Assembly: GCA_009602735.1 (NCBI GenBank)
Contig: WELA01002708.1
Coordinates: 124,001 to 188,000 of the forward strand
Reading direction: 5' to 3'
Origin: Mesotaenium endlicherianum
Taxonomy: Eukaryota > Streptophyta > Zygnematophyceae > Zygnematales > Mesotaeniaceae
DNA length: 64,000 bases
The position numbers and the translations under genes were made by a program. Below, one piece after another: positions 27,268 to 36,010 of this stretch. The notes below the pieces were generated by a model. It ran no database searches, had not been told where the DNA came from, and worked only from the letters and a program-made list of their open reading frames with translations. The first letter of the stretch is position 1. Every line of letters begins with the position of its first letter.

Positions 27268-27275
27268 CAAATATA
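27268..27275 (-). promoter_or_regulatory. Predicted -7 element of the A-type carrier gene
   Basis: Minus strand TATATTTG (exact TAnnTTTG), 12 bases before the ATG at 27255. It forms a divergent pair with 27313-27320. Confidence 0.5.
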
Positions 27276-27312
27276 CGAAACCTTCTATTCTCCAACTACC
27301 GCCATACAACCT

Positions 27313-27320
27313 TACTTTTG
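27313..27320 (+). promoter_or_regulatory. Predicted -7 element of the 27334 gene and acyl-CoA mutase
   Basis: TACTTTTG (exact TAnnTTTG) lies 13 bases before the ATG at 27334. Confidence 0.5.
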
Positions 27321-27333
27321 CCAAAAACAACCG

Positions 27334-27837
27334 ATGCTCGATACCACCATCCTTTTTACCGTGATCATCGCCCTCATGATCGCTGCATTCCTGGCCTGGC
27401 TGTTCTACCTGCAACGAAAGAACAAAAGAGAAGAGCTGAAAAATAAATCCAACAGCAGTTCCCTGCCCTTGCAGGCTTATGAACGCCTGACCCTGCTGGT
27501 TGACCGTATTGCCATTCCCAACCTGGTGAGCCGTACCAATACCGGCGGACTTACCGCGCAGGAAATGCAACTGATACTGATTAAAACCATTCGTGATGAA
27601 TTTGATTATAATGTAACGCAACAGATTTACGTGAGCCGGGAAGCATGGAATGCGGTGAAGCAATTAAAAGAAAAGAACCTGCTGCTCATCAACCAGGTGG
27701 CCAATGCGCTTCCTGCCAACGCTACGGGACAGGAACTGAACCGGTCATTGTTGCAATACCTGATGCAAGACCCTAAAGCAGATTTTCACGAGATCGTAAG
27801 CGAAGCGCTGAGTTATGAAGCCAAAAAGTTGTTATGA
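27334..27837 (+). CDS. Single-pass membrane protein coupled to acyl-CoA mutase, unknown function
   Basis: The 167-aa protein starts [20 protein letters not shown]. It has one N-terminal transmembrane helix (about residues 5-25), a basic stretch ([13 protein letters not shown]) and a soluble helical domain ([24 protein letters not shown] ... [26 protein letters not shown]). A similar layout (membrane anchor plus YERLxLxxDR motif) is common in Bacteroidota hypotheticals next to acyl-CoA mutase. The stop overlaps the mutase start by four bases (ATGA), implying translational coupling. The start is chosen downstream of a -7 element. Confidence 0.8.
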   Translation: MLDTTILFTVIIALMIAAFLAWLFYLQRKNKREELKNKSNSSSLPLQAYERLTLLVDRIAIPNLVSRTNTGGLTAQEMQLILIKTIRDEFDYNVTQQIYVSREAWNAVKQLKEKNLLLINQVANALPANATGQELNRSLLQYLMQDPKADFHEIVSEALSYEAKKLL

Positions 27838-29396
27838 GTGAAAAAAAATTAACCACCGATAGCGGCATAGCCATACAGAAAGTCTATTACCCTTCTGATG
27901 TGCCGCAGGGAGAAGCGAATGAGCATCCTGGTGAGTATCCTTATACCCGCGGCGTGCAGGCCGATATGTACCGGGGCAAGCTGTGGACCATGCGACAGTA
28001 TGCAGGTTTTTCCACCGCTGAAGAAAGTAATAAAAGATATCATTACCTGTTGTCGCAAGGTGTGATGGGATTAAGCGTTGCTTTTGATCTCCCCACACAG
28101 ATCGGGTACGACAGTGATCATCCGCTTGCCGAAGGCGAAGTAGGGAAAGTGGGTGTTGCCATCGACAGCCTGGAAGACATGGAAACTTTGTTCAAAGGTA
28201 TTCGGCTGGAAGATGTGAGTACTTCCATGACCATCAATGCCACCGGTTTTATATTGCTGGCATTTTATGTTGCACTCGCTAAAAAACAGGGAGCCGATCT
28301 GAAAAAGATCACCGGCACCATCCAGAATGATATCCTGAAAGAGTATGCAGCCAGGGGCACTTATATCTACCCGCCCCAACCATCCATGCGCATCATCACC
28401 GATATTTTTGAATGGTGCAGCCGGGAACTGCCCCGCTGGAATACCATCTCCATATCAGGTTATCATATCAGGGAAGCCGGGAGTACCGCCGTTCAGGAGA
28501 TCGCTTTTACCCTCAGCAATGGTAAAGCTTATGTTCAGGCAGCACTTGAAAAAGGACTGGATATCAATGTGTTTGGAAAACGATTGTCTTTCTTCTTCAA
28601 TGCCCATAACCACTTGTTCGAGGAAGTGGCCAAATTCAGGGCTGCCCGCAGGATGTGGGCGAAAATGATGAAAGAACTCGGCGCTACCGATGAAAAAGCC
28701 ATGATGCTCCGCTTCCATACCCAAACCGGCGGCGCTACCCTAACAGCCCAGCAGCCTCTCAACAACATCAGCCGGGTAACCATACAAACCCTGGCAGCTG
28801 TATTGGGTGGTACACAAAGTCTGCATACAAACGGGTACGACGAAGCTCTCAGCCTCCCTACCGAAGAAGCGGCCCGCATTGCGTTGCGAACACAGCAGAT
28901 CGTTGCGTTTGAAAGCGGCGCTCCTGATACGGTGGATCCGCTGGCCGGCAGTTATTTTATGGAATCACTTACAGCAGAAGTAGAAGCCAAAGCCTGGGAA
29001 TTGGTGCACAAGATCGATGCGCTCGGCGGAAGCGTGCACGCCATTGAACAGGGATTCATGCAGGATGAGATTGCGCGAAGCGCTTATGAATACCAGCGGC
29101 ATATTGAAAGCGGCGAAAAGATCATTGTAGGTGTAAACAAATTCACTGTTGATAAAGAAGAACCCGTTCCCGGTTTCAAGATCGACGATACCATTCGCAC
29201 TGTTCAGACAGAAAAACTGAAACGTTTAAAAGCAAAGCGGGATAACGAAAAAGTACAGGCCTGCCTGGCCAACATCCATACGGCTGCCCATGGCAACGAT
29301 AACCTGCTGCCATGGGTAATTGAAGCCGTAGAACAAGATTGTACGCTGGGCGAAATTGCAGACACCCTGCGTAAGGTCTTTGGAGAGTATAAATAA
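27834..29396 (+). CDS. Acyl-CoA (methylmalonyl-CoA) mutase large subunit without cobalamin domain
   Basis: The 520-aa protein is the TIM-barrel substrate domain of B12-dependent acyl-CoA mutases: [78 protein letters not shown]. The Tyr in RQYAGFS is that of methylmalonyl-CoA mutase; isobutyryl-CoA mutase has Phe there. The cobalamin-binding domain (DxHxxG) is absent and must be encoded elsewhere as a small subunit. It interconverts methylmalonyl-CoA and succinyl-CoA, or a related pair. It is coupled to the upstream membrane protein gene by a four-base overlap. Confidence 0.9.
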   Translation: MSEKKLTTDSGIAIQKVYYPSDVPQGEANEHPGEYPYTRGVQADMYRGKLWTMRQYAGFSTAEESNKRYHYLLSQGVMGLSVAFDLPTQIGYDSDHPLAEGEVGKVGVAIDSLEDMETLFKGIRLEDVSTSMTINATGFILLAFYVALAKKQGADLKKITGTIQNDILKEYAARGTYIYPPQPSMRIITDIFEWCSRELPRWNTISISGYHIREAGSTAVQEIAFTLSNGKAYVQAALEKGLDINVFGKRLSFFFNAHNHLFEEVAKFRAARRMWAKMMKELGATDEKAMMLRFHTQTGGATLTAQQPLNNISRVTIQTLAAVLGGTQSLHTNGYDEALSLPTEEAARIALRTQQIVAFESGAPDTVDPLAGSYFMESLTAEVEAKAWELVHKIDALGGSVHAIEQGFMQDEIARSAYEYQRHIESGEKIIVGVNKFTVDKEEPVPGFKIDDTIRTVQTEKLKRLKAKRDNEKVQACLANIHTAAHGNDNLLPWVIEAVEQDCTLGEIADTLRKVFGEYK

Positions 29397-29398
29397 TA

Positions 29399-29836
29399 TC
29401 AGCTGAGTACCACGATCAATGCATAGATCACGCCGGGGATCCAGAACAGCAAAGTAAGCACCAGGCTTAACCAGAATTTGCCGTTGATAACCCCTTCTTT
29501 CAGGTAAACAGCCAATGGAGGCAACAATACAGCCAGGATGGCAAGCAACACTGTATTCGTGCTGGGTTCCCCGCTCGCCTTTTTAGCTGCTTTGTATTCC
29601 TTGATCATCATTTTGGCTTCGGCTACACGCGCCTTTCTGTCAACCCTTGATAAACTTTTGAATTCACGGATCGCATCGGTAACGACCACATCGTTGAACT
29701 TGATTTCTTTGTCGGGAGCAGCAGCAGCGTCCTTTGTTGTTTTTTCCGGATCCGTTGTAGCTACAACAGCGGCAGCATAACTGCTGGTAAGACCTAATTG
29801 AGCAATAAGAAATGTGCAGAGGAGCATTCTTTTCAT
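29399..29836 (-). CDS. Exported protein with C-terminal Pmp3/YqaE membrane domain
   Basis: The 145-aa protein begins with a signal peptide (MKRMLLCTFLIAQLGLTSSYAAA). A charged middle follows (REFKSLSRVDRKARVAEAKMMIKEYKAAKK). It ends in a Pmp3-type double-helix membrane domain (LAILAVLLPPLAVYLKEGVINGKFWLSLVLTLLFWIPGVIYALIVV, residues about 98-143). Stand-alone Pmp3 proteins affect membrane potential and salt tolerance; the fused Bacteroidota form is uncharacterised. The ATG at 29836 is preferred because it starts a proper signal peptide. It converges on the mutase with a two-base gap. Confidence 0.85.
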   Translation of the reverse strand: MKRMLLCTFLIAQLGLTSSYAAAVVATTDPEKTTKDAAAAPDKEIKFNDVVVTDAIREFKSLSRVDRKARVAEAKMMIKEYKAAKKASGEPSTNTVLLAILAVLLPPLAVYLKEGVINGKFWLSLVLTLLFWIPGVIYALIVVLS

Positions 29837-29956
29837 AAGATTGGTTTTAGAGATGCTAAATAAAGCTTCACTAATATAAGCAAAACCCATGATATTCAAA
29901 ATGAATTCTGATTATATTAGTGTTACATTCATCTTTTATTATCAGACCCCCATAAA

Positions 29957-31255
29957 ATGTTCCGCATGAGAAAAAAGACCTTGGTTATTTTCCTGTTTTT
30001 TGCATCTGCCGTTTCTGCGCAACAGATGCCCGCGAATTACTCCAAATTAGTGACAGATGTGACGCCTAAAGTTGTTGAATGGCGCCGTTATTTTCATGAA
30101 CATCCCGAATTATCCAACCGGGAAGTCAATACAGGTGCCTATATAGCCAGTTATTTAAAATCGTTGGGATTGGAAGTGAAGTCCCCTATTGCCCGTACCG
30201 GTGTAGTAGCTGTTTTAAAAGGCGGCCGCCCGGGTCCGGTGGTGGCATTGCGCGCCGATATTGATGCCTTGCCGGTAACAGAACGTACCCCTGTTCCCTT
30301 TGCTTCTAAAGTAACCACTTCTTACGGCGGACAAACCGTAGGCGTTATGCATGCGTGCGGTCATGATTCACATATTGCTATGCTGATGGGTACTGCTACC
30401 GTTCTGAAACAAATGCAGCAACAGGTACCGGGCACTGTGGTATTCCTGTTCCAGCCTGCCGAAGAAGGCGCTCCCGGTACCGAAGAAGGCGGTGCACCCC
30501 TGATGATCAAAGAAGGGGCGCTGGACAATCCCAAAGTAGAAGCGGTATTCGGATTACACATCGCTGCCAGCATACCCGTAGGGGAAATCTGGTATAAATC
30601 CGGCGCTTTCATGGCTTCCTCCGATTGGTTTACCATCAAAGTGAAAGGCCGTGGTGCGCATGGCTCTGCACCCTGGATGGGTATTGATCCGATTACCACC
30701 GCTGCTCAGATCATCGAAGGCCTGCAGCATATTGTGAGCCGCGAGTCAGATATTACAAAGGCGCCTGTTGTAGTCAGCGTAGGCGCTATTCATTCAGGCG
30801 TGCGCAGCAACATCATTCCCGAAACATGCGAAATGATCGGCACCATTCGCACGCTCGACAGCAAAATGCAGAAAGAAGTGCATGAACGTATCAAAAACAC
30901 GGCAGAACATATTGCCGCCAGTTGTGGCGCTACTGCTGAAGTAACCATCGAAACGAAAACACTGGTTACTTATAACGATCCTGCATTGGTGAAGAAAACC
31001 CTTTCTTCTTTGGTAACTGCCGCCGGTGCAGATAAGACAAAAGAAATGAACTGGATCACCGGCTCTGAAGATTTTTCCTATTACGGAGAGAAAGTACCTG
31101 CTTTCTTTTTCGACCTGGGTGCATTACCCAAGGGCAAGGATCCGAAAACAGCGCCTTCACATCATACAGCCGATTTCTATATCGATGAAAGCGGTTTTGA
31201 TGTAGGTGTAAAAGCATTCTGCCAATTGGTTTTCGATTACGCCAAAACCAAATAA
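29957..31255 (+). CDS. M20D-family metallo-amidohydrolase (N-acyl amino acid amidohydrolase type), exported
   Basis: The 432-aa enzyme has a signal peptide (ending VSAQQ) and the M20D catalytic core: WRRYFHEHPELSNREVNT, VALRADIDALPV, and the metal-binding VMHACGHDSH motif. It also has QPAEEGAPGTEEGG and a dimerisation domain with KGRGAHGSAPWMGIDPI. Such enzymes remove acyl groups from amino acids or split small amide conjugates, here probably in the periplasm. The convergent yggS stop is five bases away. The ATG at 29957 or the one three codons later could start it. Confidence 0.92.
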   Translation: MFRMRKKTLVIFLFFASAVSAQQMPANYSKLVTDVTPKVVEWRRYFHEHPELSNREVNTGAYIASYLKSLGLEVKSPIARTGVVAVLKGGRPGPVVALRADIDALPVTERTPVPFASKVTTSYGGQTVGVMHACGHDSHIAMLMGTATVLKQMQQQVPGTVVFLFQPAEEGAPGTEEGGAPLMIKEGALDNPKVEAVFGLHIAASIPVGEIWYKSGAFMASSDWFTIKVKGRGAHGSAPWMGIDPITTAAQIIEGLQHIVSRESDITKAPVVVSVGAIHSGVRSNIIPETCEMIGTIRTLDSKMQKEVHERIKNTAEHIAASCGATAEVTIETKTLVTYNDPALVKKTLSSLVTAAGADKTKEMNWITGSEDFSYYGEKVPAFFFDLGALPKGKDPKTAPSHHTADFYIDESGFDVGVKAFCQLVFDYAKTK

Positions 31256-31260
31256 CTGCA

Positions 31261-31911
31261 TCAACGGGCGCCGAATAACAGACTGCCGATCCTTACCAGG
31301 GTACTGCCTTCTTCGATGGCAATGGTATAATCACTGCTCATGCCCATGCTCAATACCGACCAGGGCTGTTGTGTATTTTTATACTGATCGAACAAAGATT
31401 TGAGGACGTGGAATTCTTCACGCAATTTGGAGGTATCGTTGCTGAAGCTGGCCATGCCCATCAATCCTTTTACCTGTACGTGTTGCAAGGTATCCAATGC
31501 AGCTACTACTACGCTTAGTTCCTGTTCATCGAGTCCGAACTTGGTTTCTTCCTGTGCAATATGCACTTGCAATAAACAATTGATCTTTCTATTGCATTTA
31601 GCGGCCTGCTTATCGATCTCTTTGAGCAGCTTAAAACTATCTACGCCATGTATGAGGTGCACAAAGGGCGCTATGTATTTTACTTTATTGCTTTGCAGGT
31701 GGCCAATGAAATGCCAGCGGATGTCTTTAGGCAGTATCGCTTCTTTCTCAGTCAGTTCCTGCACATAATTTTCACCGAAATCACGTTGTCCCAAATCGTA
31801 CAGCGTTTGAATATCGGCTGCGGGCTTGGTCTTGCTCACTGCTACCAGTGTAGTATGACTGGATGACAGGGTTCGTAAAACGGATTGGTATTGGGCAATA
31901 TCCACCGGCAT
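31261..31911 (-). CDS. YggS-family pyridoxal phosphate homeostasis protein
   Basis: The 216-aa protein has the single-domain alanine-racemase-like barrel: LVAVSKTKP with the PLP lysine near residue 27, RDFGENYVQELTEK, IRWHFIGHLQSNKVKYI, and LSMGMSSDYTIAIEEGSTLVRIGSLLFG. It buffers pyridoxal 5'-phosphate and affects amino-acid balance; it has no known catalytic turnover. It lies 13 bases after a minus-strand exported protein gene whose tail holds its likely promoter. Confidence 0.95.
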   Translation of the reverse strand: MPVDIAQYQSVLRTLSSSHTTLVAVSKTKPAADIQTLYDLGQRDFGENYVQELTEKEAILPKDIRWHFIGHLQSNKVKYIAPFVHLIHGVDSFKLLKEIDKQAAKCNRKINCLLQVHIAQEETKFGLDEQELSVVVAALDTLQHVQVKGLMGMASFSNDTSKLREEFHVLKSLFDQYKNTQQPWSVLSMGMSSDYTIAIEEGSTLVRIGSLLFGAR

Positions 31912-31924
31912 GAAAGGGTATGGT

Positions 31925-33097
31925 TTACTGCAAATGTAAGTGCATCCGTTTTCTCCATACCAGGTTTTCCAATAACAGCAGGTTATTATAAGCCGGACAA
32001 TAATAATAGAACCGGGTAATACCGGAAGCGCCAGCCCAACGTTTCAATGGATCGGGAAACATCGAAGCGATGTTAGCGATGAAGAAAGAAAAAGATTCAT
32101 CTTCTGCCAGTTCGTTCAGCGTTCCATTGAGCGGCAATGTTATTTCGGGAGGCTGCACGCCCCAGCGCATCAGGGCCGTACTCAATAATATTTGTTCAAG
32201 AAACTGTTGATTCGTTGCCAGTTCTTTCTGTGCATCAGCAACCAGTTGAGGTTTGTAATGTTCCAATGCAGGTATGGGTTTTACCGACATCAACCGTGAC
32301 AGGTGATACAGGATGATTGAACTTTTGCGGTAATGCGGAGATACATACGAAGCCGCATCGAGGTGACGGCGTTCTTTCAGTACGCGAACGATCAGATCGA
32401 GGCTGGCAGAATCGGCCGCTGTCCATGAGATGTTGTACGATTGCATCATATACAGCACATTCGACAATACGCAGATGTCAAAATCCACCGGCATTTTCTT
32501 GCCAAACCAGGTAGAATAGGCGCCCATATTCCTGTATGCTTTGAATGTATTCTTCACCTTGCCGGCATCGTTGTTCGTGAATGACTGCATCAATTGGTGT
32601 ACCTGCTTAACGGTTGAATCGGCAGCGCCCATGGCCAGGAGAATAATCCCGGTATCGTCAAGATCATCGGGCAATGCCTGGCTTTTATTGAAGTGATTGA
32701 TCCATCCCGAATAAGGAAAAATGGCAGGCGTATCTGTAGGCCAGAAATTATAAGTAGGTCTTCCACTGCGGTTGCGGAATTTGGCATAAGCCGGTATGGT
32801 GCGATCAATGATGCGACCGGCAATCCTTTGTTGCGTTGTATCCAACCATGGTTTTATGTCGCGCAGTGTCATGGCGATGAGCCCGGTAAAAAAAGGATTC
32901 ACATCGGCCTTATACCTGTCTTTATTCCATGCATACAAACGGTAAGAAGGAAAAGATCCGCCAGGAAATATGCCATTCTCTTTCACCTGCAACTGCTCTA
33001 TGCGTTGCAGCAGCTTTTGTACAAAGAGACTATCCTGCCCTGCTGCAATTGCTTGCAAAAACATGCAGCAGCACACTATCAATGGCCATCGATACAT
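31925..33097 (-). CDS. Exported protein with DxDDT motif, possible alpha/alpha-toroid fold, unknown function
   Basis: The 390-aa protein has a signal peptide (residues 1-19, AIAAGQ) and a mainly helical sequence. It contains FWPTDTPAIFPYSGW and PDDLDDTGIILLAMGAA. The D-L-D-D-T string followed by a small hydrophobic helix resembles the DxDDT acid motif of class II terpene cyclases and the toroid helix pairs around it. The protein is too short for a full cyclase and is exported, so a true cyclase activity is doubtful. A relation to alpha/alpha-toroid hydrolases is equally possible. It is followed by yggS, 13 bases downstream. Confidence 0.75.
   Translation of the reverse strand: MYRWPLIVCCCMFLQAIAAGQDSLFVQKLLQRIEQLQVKENGIFPGGSFPSYRLYAWNKDRYKADVNPFFTGLIAMTLRDIKPWLDTTQQRIAGRIIDRTIPAYAKFRNRSGRPTYNFWPTDTPAIFPYSGWINHFNKSQALPDDLDDTGIILLAMGAADSTVKQVHQLMQSFTNNDAGKVKNTFKAYRNMGAYSTWFGKKMPVDFDICVLSNVLYMMQSYNISWTAADSASLDLIVRVLKERRHLDAASYVSPHYRKSSIILYHLSRLMSVKPIPALEHYKPQLVADAQKELATNQQFLEQILLSTALMRWGVQPPEITLPLNGTLNELAEDESFSFFIANIASMFPDPLKRWAGASGITRFYYYCPAYNNLLLLENLVWRKRMHLHLQ
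31931..31938 (-). promoter_or_regulatory. Predicted -7 element of yggS
   Basis: Minus strand TACATTTG (exact TAnnTTTG), 19 bases before the yggS start. It lies inside the last codons of the upstream gene. Confidence 0.45.
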
Positions 33098-33145
33098 GAC
33101 GCAATAATAACAAATACTGTTCGATCGTCATCCAGTCCCCTTGAA

Positions 33146-33224
33146 CGTCATCCCGAGCGCAGCCGAGGGATCTGCACGAATGCTCAGCAGGTCCTTCGAC
33201 TCGCTTCGCTCGCTCAGGATGACG
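33146..33224. repeat. Dispersed palindromic repeat, family A (copy 2)
   Basis: Starts CGTCATCCCGAGCGCAGCC and ends GCTCGCTCAGGATGACG. A stray left-end fragment (CGTCATCC) precedes it at about 33127. Its right end is 20 bases from the acyl-CoA dehydrogenase stop codon. Confidence 0.85.
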
Positions 33225-33244
33225 ATATAAGAAGCGACGATTGA

Positions 33245-34408
33245 TTATTTGAGTATGCTGCGACTGATCACAATGCGTTGTACCTCGCTGGTACCTTCAT
33301 ATATCTGCGTGATTTTGGCATCGCGCATGAGGCGCTCTACATGGTATTCTTTTACGAAACCGTATCCGCCGTGTATCTGTACCGCTTCAGTGGCTGTCCA
33401 CATAGCCGTTTCACTCGCATACACTTTGGCCATAGATGAACTTAAGCTGTAGTCGAGGTTCTGGTCTTTTTCCCACGCGGCTTTCAAACACAACAGCCTG
33501 GCGGCTTCTATGCGTGTGGCCATATCGGCCAGCTTGAACTGGATGGCCTGGTGATGCATGATCTCTTTACCAAAAGCTTTTCGTTGTTTACTATAAGCCA
33601 ATGCTAATTCATAGGCGCCGCTGGCAATGCCCAATGCTTGTGAAGCGATGCCTATTCGTCCGCCGGCCAGTGTTTTCATGGCAAAAGTGAATCCGAATCC
33701 GTTCGCTCCTATCCTGTTCTCTTTGGGCACTTTTACATCGGTAAGCAATATGGTATGGGTGTCGCTTCCGCGGATACCCAATTTGTTTTCTTTGGCGGCC
33801 ACCGTTACGCCCGGCCATTTTTTTTCTACGATGAAAGCATCGATGCCTTTGCTTCCTTTCGATGCATCGGTCTGGGCCATCACCAGGTACACAGATGCGG
33901 AAGATCCATTGGTGATCCAGTTCTTGGTTCCACTCAACAGGTAATGATCGCCTTTGTCTTCTGCAATGGTACGCTGACTGGTAGCATCACTTCCGGCTTC
34001 CGGCTCGCTCAGCAGGAAAGCGCCGATGTATAATTCACCGTCCTTACGGCCTTGTGCAAGGGGGGTGAGGTATTTTTGTTTTTGTTCTTCGGTTCCGTAT
34101 GCTTCGAGTCCCCAGCACACCAGGCTGTTGTTCACGCTCATGCAAACGCTCACGCTGGCATCTACCTTGCTGATTTCTTCCATGGCCAGCACATAACTCA
34201 CCGTATCCATGCCGGCGCCGCCATACTGCGGATCTACCATCATACCCATAAAACCCAGTTCGGCCAGTTTTAAAACCTGCTCACGGGGAAATTGTTGTTT
34301 TTCATCCCTTTCAATAACGCCAGGCAAACATTCGGTCCTTGCAAAATCGCGGGCCGCTTTCTGGATCATCAGGTGTTCTTCACTTAACTGGAATTGCATG
34401 GTTTTCAT
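33245..34408 (-). CDS. Acyl-CoA dehydrogenase
   Basis: This flavoenzyme of 387 aa oxidises acyl-CoA to the 2-enoyl-CoA. Visible marks: GMMVDPQYGGAGMDTVSYVLAMEEISK, LSEPEAGSDATSQRT, TGTKNWITNGSSASVYLVMAQ (substrate/FAD region), and the C-terminal IHGGYGFVKEYHVERLMRDAKITQIYEGTSEVQR. The first Glu of IYEGTSE is the usual catalytic base. The short-chain/butyryl type is most likely. The start MKTMQFQLSEEH is preferred over a site four codons upstream because that would overlap less well with the -7 element at 34418. A palindrome upstream may be an operator. Confidence 0.94.
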   Translation of the reverse strand: MKTMQFQLSEEHLMIQKAARDFARTECLPGVIERDEKQQFPREQVLKLAELGFMGMMVDPQYGGAGMDTVSYVLAMEEISKVDASVSVCMSVNNSLVCWGLEAYGTEEQKQKYLTPLAQGRKDGELYIGAFLLSEPEAGSDATSQRTIAEDKGDHYLLSGTKNWITNGSSASVYLVMAQTDASKGSKGIDAFIVEKKWPGVTVAAKENKLGIRGSDTHTILLTDVKVPKENRIGANGFGFTFAMKTLAGGRIGIASQALGIASGAYELALAYSKQRKAFGKEIMHHQAIQFKLADMATRIEAARLLCLKAAWEKDQNLDYSLSSSMAKVYASETAMWTATEAVQIHGGYGFVKEYHVERLMRDAKITQIYEGTSEVQRIVISRSILK

Positions 34409-34417
34409 TTGAGGGCC

Positions 34418-34425
34418 CAAAAATA
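34418..34425 (-). promoter_or_regulatory. Predicted -7 element of the acyl-CoA dehydrogenase gene
   Basis: Minus strand TATTTTTG (exact TAnnTTTG), nine bases before the ATG at 34408. Confidence 0.5.
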
Positions 34426-34444
34426 AGGATTGACGCTCACAAAC

Positions 34445-34458
34445 CTAACAATTGTTAG
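34445..34458. promoter_or_regulatory. Perfect 14-bp palindrome upstream of acyl-CoA dehydrogenase, possible operator
   Basis: CTAACAATTGTTAG lies about 20 bases beyond the -7 element, where a -33 contact would fall. TetR-type regulators bind palindromes of this kind, but no regulator is encoded next to it. Confidence 0.4.
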
Positions 34459-34466
34459 CATGAGTG

Positions 34467-35288
34467 CTACATATATTTTTTTTCCAGGTTGTATAAGACG
34501 CTTTTGTCTTTATCGTTCATCGTTTTAGTGGTATCCTGCAGGAAATGCCGTTTGAAAGCCTGTATGGCTGCTGAAGTGTCCCTTATATCATAACCAATGA
34601 TACGCAGCGCCCCGATATGGTTGAAGTCGGCCGGCGCGGGCACGAGCGCCTCATCCTGCCACAATCCGAAACCTTGTTCAGCCAGTTTTTTCCAGGGAAA
34701 ACGGTAATTGGGATCGTTCTTACGCGTGGGCGCAATATCACCGTGACCAATGAAGTTGGCGGTAGGGATACCATAATTCTTTTTGAGACGGGAAAGCAAA
34801 CTGAGCAGGCTGTTGATCTGTAAACTGTCGAAGGGCTCAAAGCCGTTGTTATCGAGTTCAATACCGATAGAAGCTGAATTGATATCACTGTAATTGCCCC
34901 ATTTACTAATGCCTGCATGCCAGGCACGCAGGTAATCATTGAGCATGTGGTGGATGGTTCCGTCTTTGCAGATCACATAGTGTGCGCTGACAGCCGTACG
35001 GGGCAACGTAAACGTTCGCAATGTTTGCTGACAGGAATTTTGTGCGGTATGATGGATGATCACAAAACCGGGCTTGCGCATATTGAAATTGGTGGTACCT
35101 ACCCAGAACGGTGGCACACGCATGGAATCGGAAAAAGCCGTTTCAACCGGCATCGCGTTCAGAGTACTGGCATAATCTTTTGATTGTTGCCTGTACGACC
35201 TGTTGGTAGTGGCATAAGGATTGCGCGAACAGGCAACAACAAAAACGGGTAAAAAGTAAACAGTGATAGATTTCAGTATCAGTTTCAT
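34467..35288 (-). CDS. N-acetylmuramoyl-L-alanine amidase (Amidase_2/AmpD-type) lipoprotein
   Basis: The 273-aa protein starts MKLILKSITVYFLPVFVVAC (lipobox VVAC, Cys20). It carries an amidase_2 domain with zinc-ligand motifs (FVIIHHTAQNS, AHYVICKDGTIHHML, ...NFIGHGDIAPTRKNDPNYRFPWKKL). It cleaves the lactyl-amide bond between MurNAc and the stem peptide, probably in periplasmic muropeptide recycling or remodelling. A longer frame begins at 35342, but the 35288 start gives a clean lipoprotein signal and leaves room for the divergent HD gene. Confidence 0.92.
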   Translation of the reverse strand: MKLILKSITVYFLPVFVVACSRNPYATTNRSYRQQSKDYASTLNAMPVETAFSDSMRVPPFWVGTTNFNMRKPGFVIIHHTAQNSCQQTLRTFTLPRTAVSAHYVICKDGTIHHMLNDYLRAWHAGISKWGNYSDINSASIGIELDNNGFEPFDSLQINSLLSLLSRLKKNYGIPTANFIGHGDIAPTRKNDPNYRFPWKKLAEQGFGLWQDEALVPAPADFNHIGALRIIGYDIRDTSAAIQAFKRHFLQDTTKTMNDKDKSVLYNLEKKYM

Positions 35289-35321
35289 AATCAAAACATG
35301 TATTAAAATGAAAAGTACTGA

Positions 35322-35329
35322 TATCTTTG
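35322..35329 (+). promoter_or_regulatory. Predicted -7 element of the HD-domain gene
   Basis: TATCTTTG (exact TAnnTTTG), seven bases before ATG 35337 and 16 before ATG 35346. Confidence 0.5.
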
Positions 35330-35336
35330 AAACAAA

Positions 35337-35951
35337 ATGCATACCATGTCATTACAATTGGGAAGAACCGTATTTGGAGATCCTGCCAACAAAGGCCGGG
35401 TATTGTCGCGTGAAGACGCATTGGAACTGTTCAATAGTTGGGTACTGAACCCAAAATTGAAACTGCACATGTTACAGGTAGCCGCATTGATGCGTAGCTG
35501 GGCAGCCGAAAAAGAGCAGCTCGATGAAGCGGGTCAATGGCGTTGGGAACTGGCAGGATTATTGCATGATGCTGACTGGGACCAGTGGCCCGATCTGCAC
35601 TGTAAAAAAATTATCGAAGAACTGGAACAACGCCAGATAGATCCTGAAATCATAAGGGCTATTGCTTCTCATGGTCACCTGCATTTCGGGGTGATACCCG
35701 AAACACAGATGGATAAGTTATTGTATGCATTCGATGAGTTATCAGGGTTGATACATGCCTATTCATTGATGCGTCCCGGCGGTTACGAGGGTATGGATCT
35801 GAAAGGTGTTAAAAAAAGACTCAAAGAAAAATCTTTCGCGGCAAATGTATCCAGGGAAGATATTGCAGACGCCTGCGAAAGGGCCGCTATTCAGCTCGAT
35901 GATTTGATCCAATTCATTATACCCCGCCAGGCTTTGGTAGCCGAAAAATAA
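35337..35951 (+). CDS. HD-domain protein, putative phosphohydrolase
   Basis: The product of about 204 aa has an HDIG-like helical core: LNPKLKLHMLQVAALMRSWA (first His), LAGLLHDADWDQWPD (the HD pair), and IIRAIASHGHLHFG with later His residues. AFDELSGLIHAYSLMRP follows. This is the pattern of small HD hydrolases of unknown substrate that are common in bacteria. Two close ATG codons (35337, 35346) are possible. It is divergent from the amidase gene, with about 50 bases between starts. Confidence 0.88.
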   Translation: MHTMSLQLGRTVFGDPANKGRVLSREDALELFNSWVLNPKLKLHMLQVAALMRSWAAEKEQLDEAGQWRWELAGLLHDADWDQWPDLHCKKIIEELEQRQIDPEIIRAIASHGHLHFGVIPETQMDKLLYAFDELSGLIHAYSLMRPGGYEGMDLKGVKKRLKEKSFAANVSREDIADACERAAIQLDDLIQFIIPRQALVAEK

Positions 35952-36010
35952 AATTACCCCAGGAAGCAACCGGTTGCCTATGAGGATCGTATATCCTTAA
36001 AACCTTTCTT

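Noticed and set aside
27256-27663. N-terminal extension of the A-type carrier to 27663
   Set aside because: It overlaps the 27334 gene and its promoter on the opposite strand, and homology begins only at MSMETIA.
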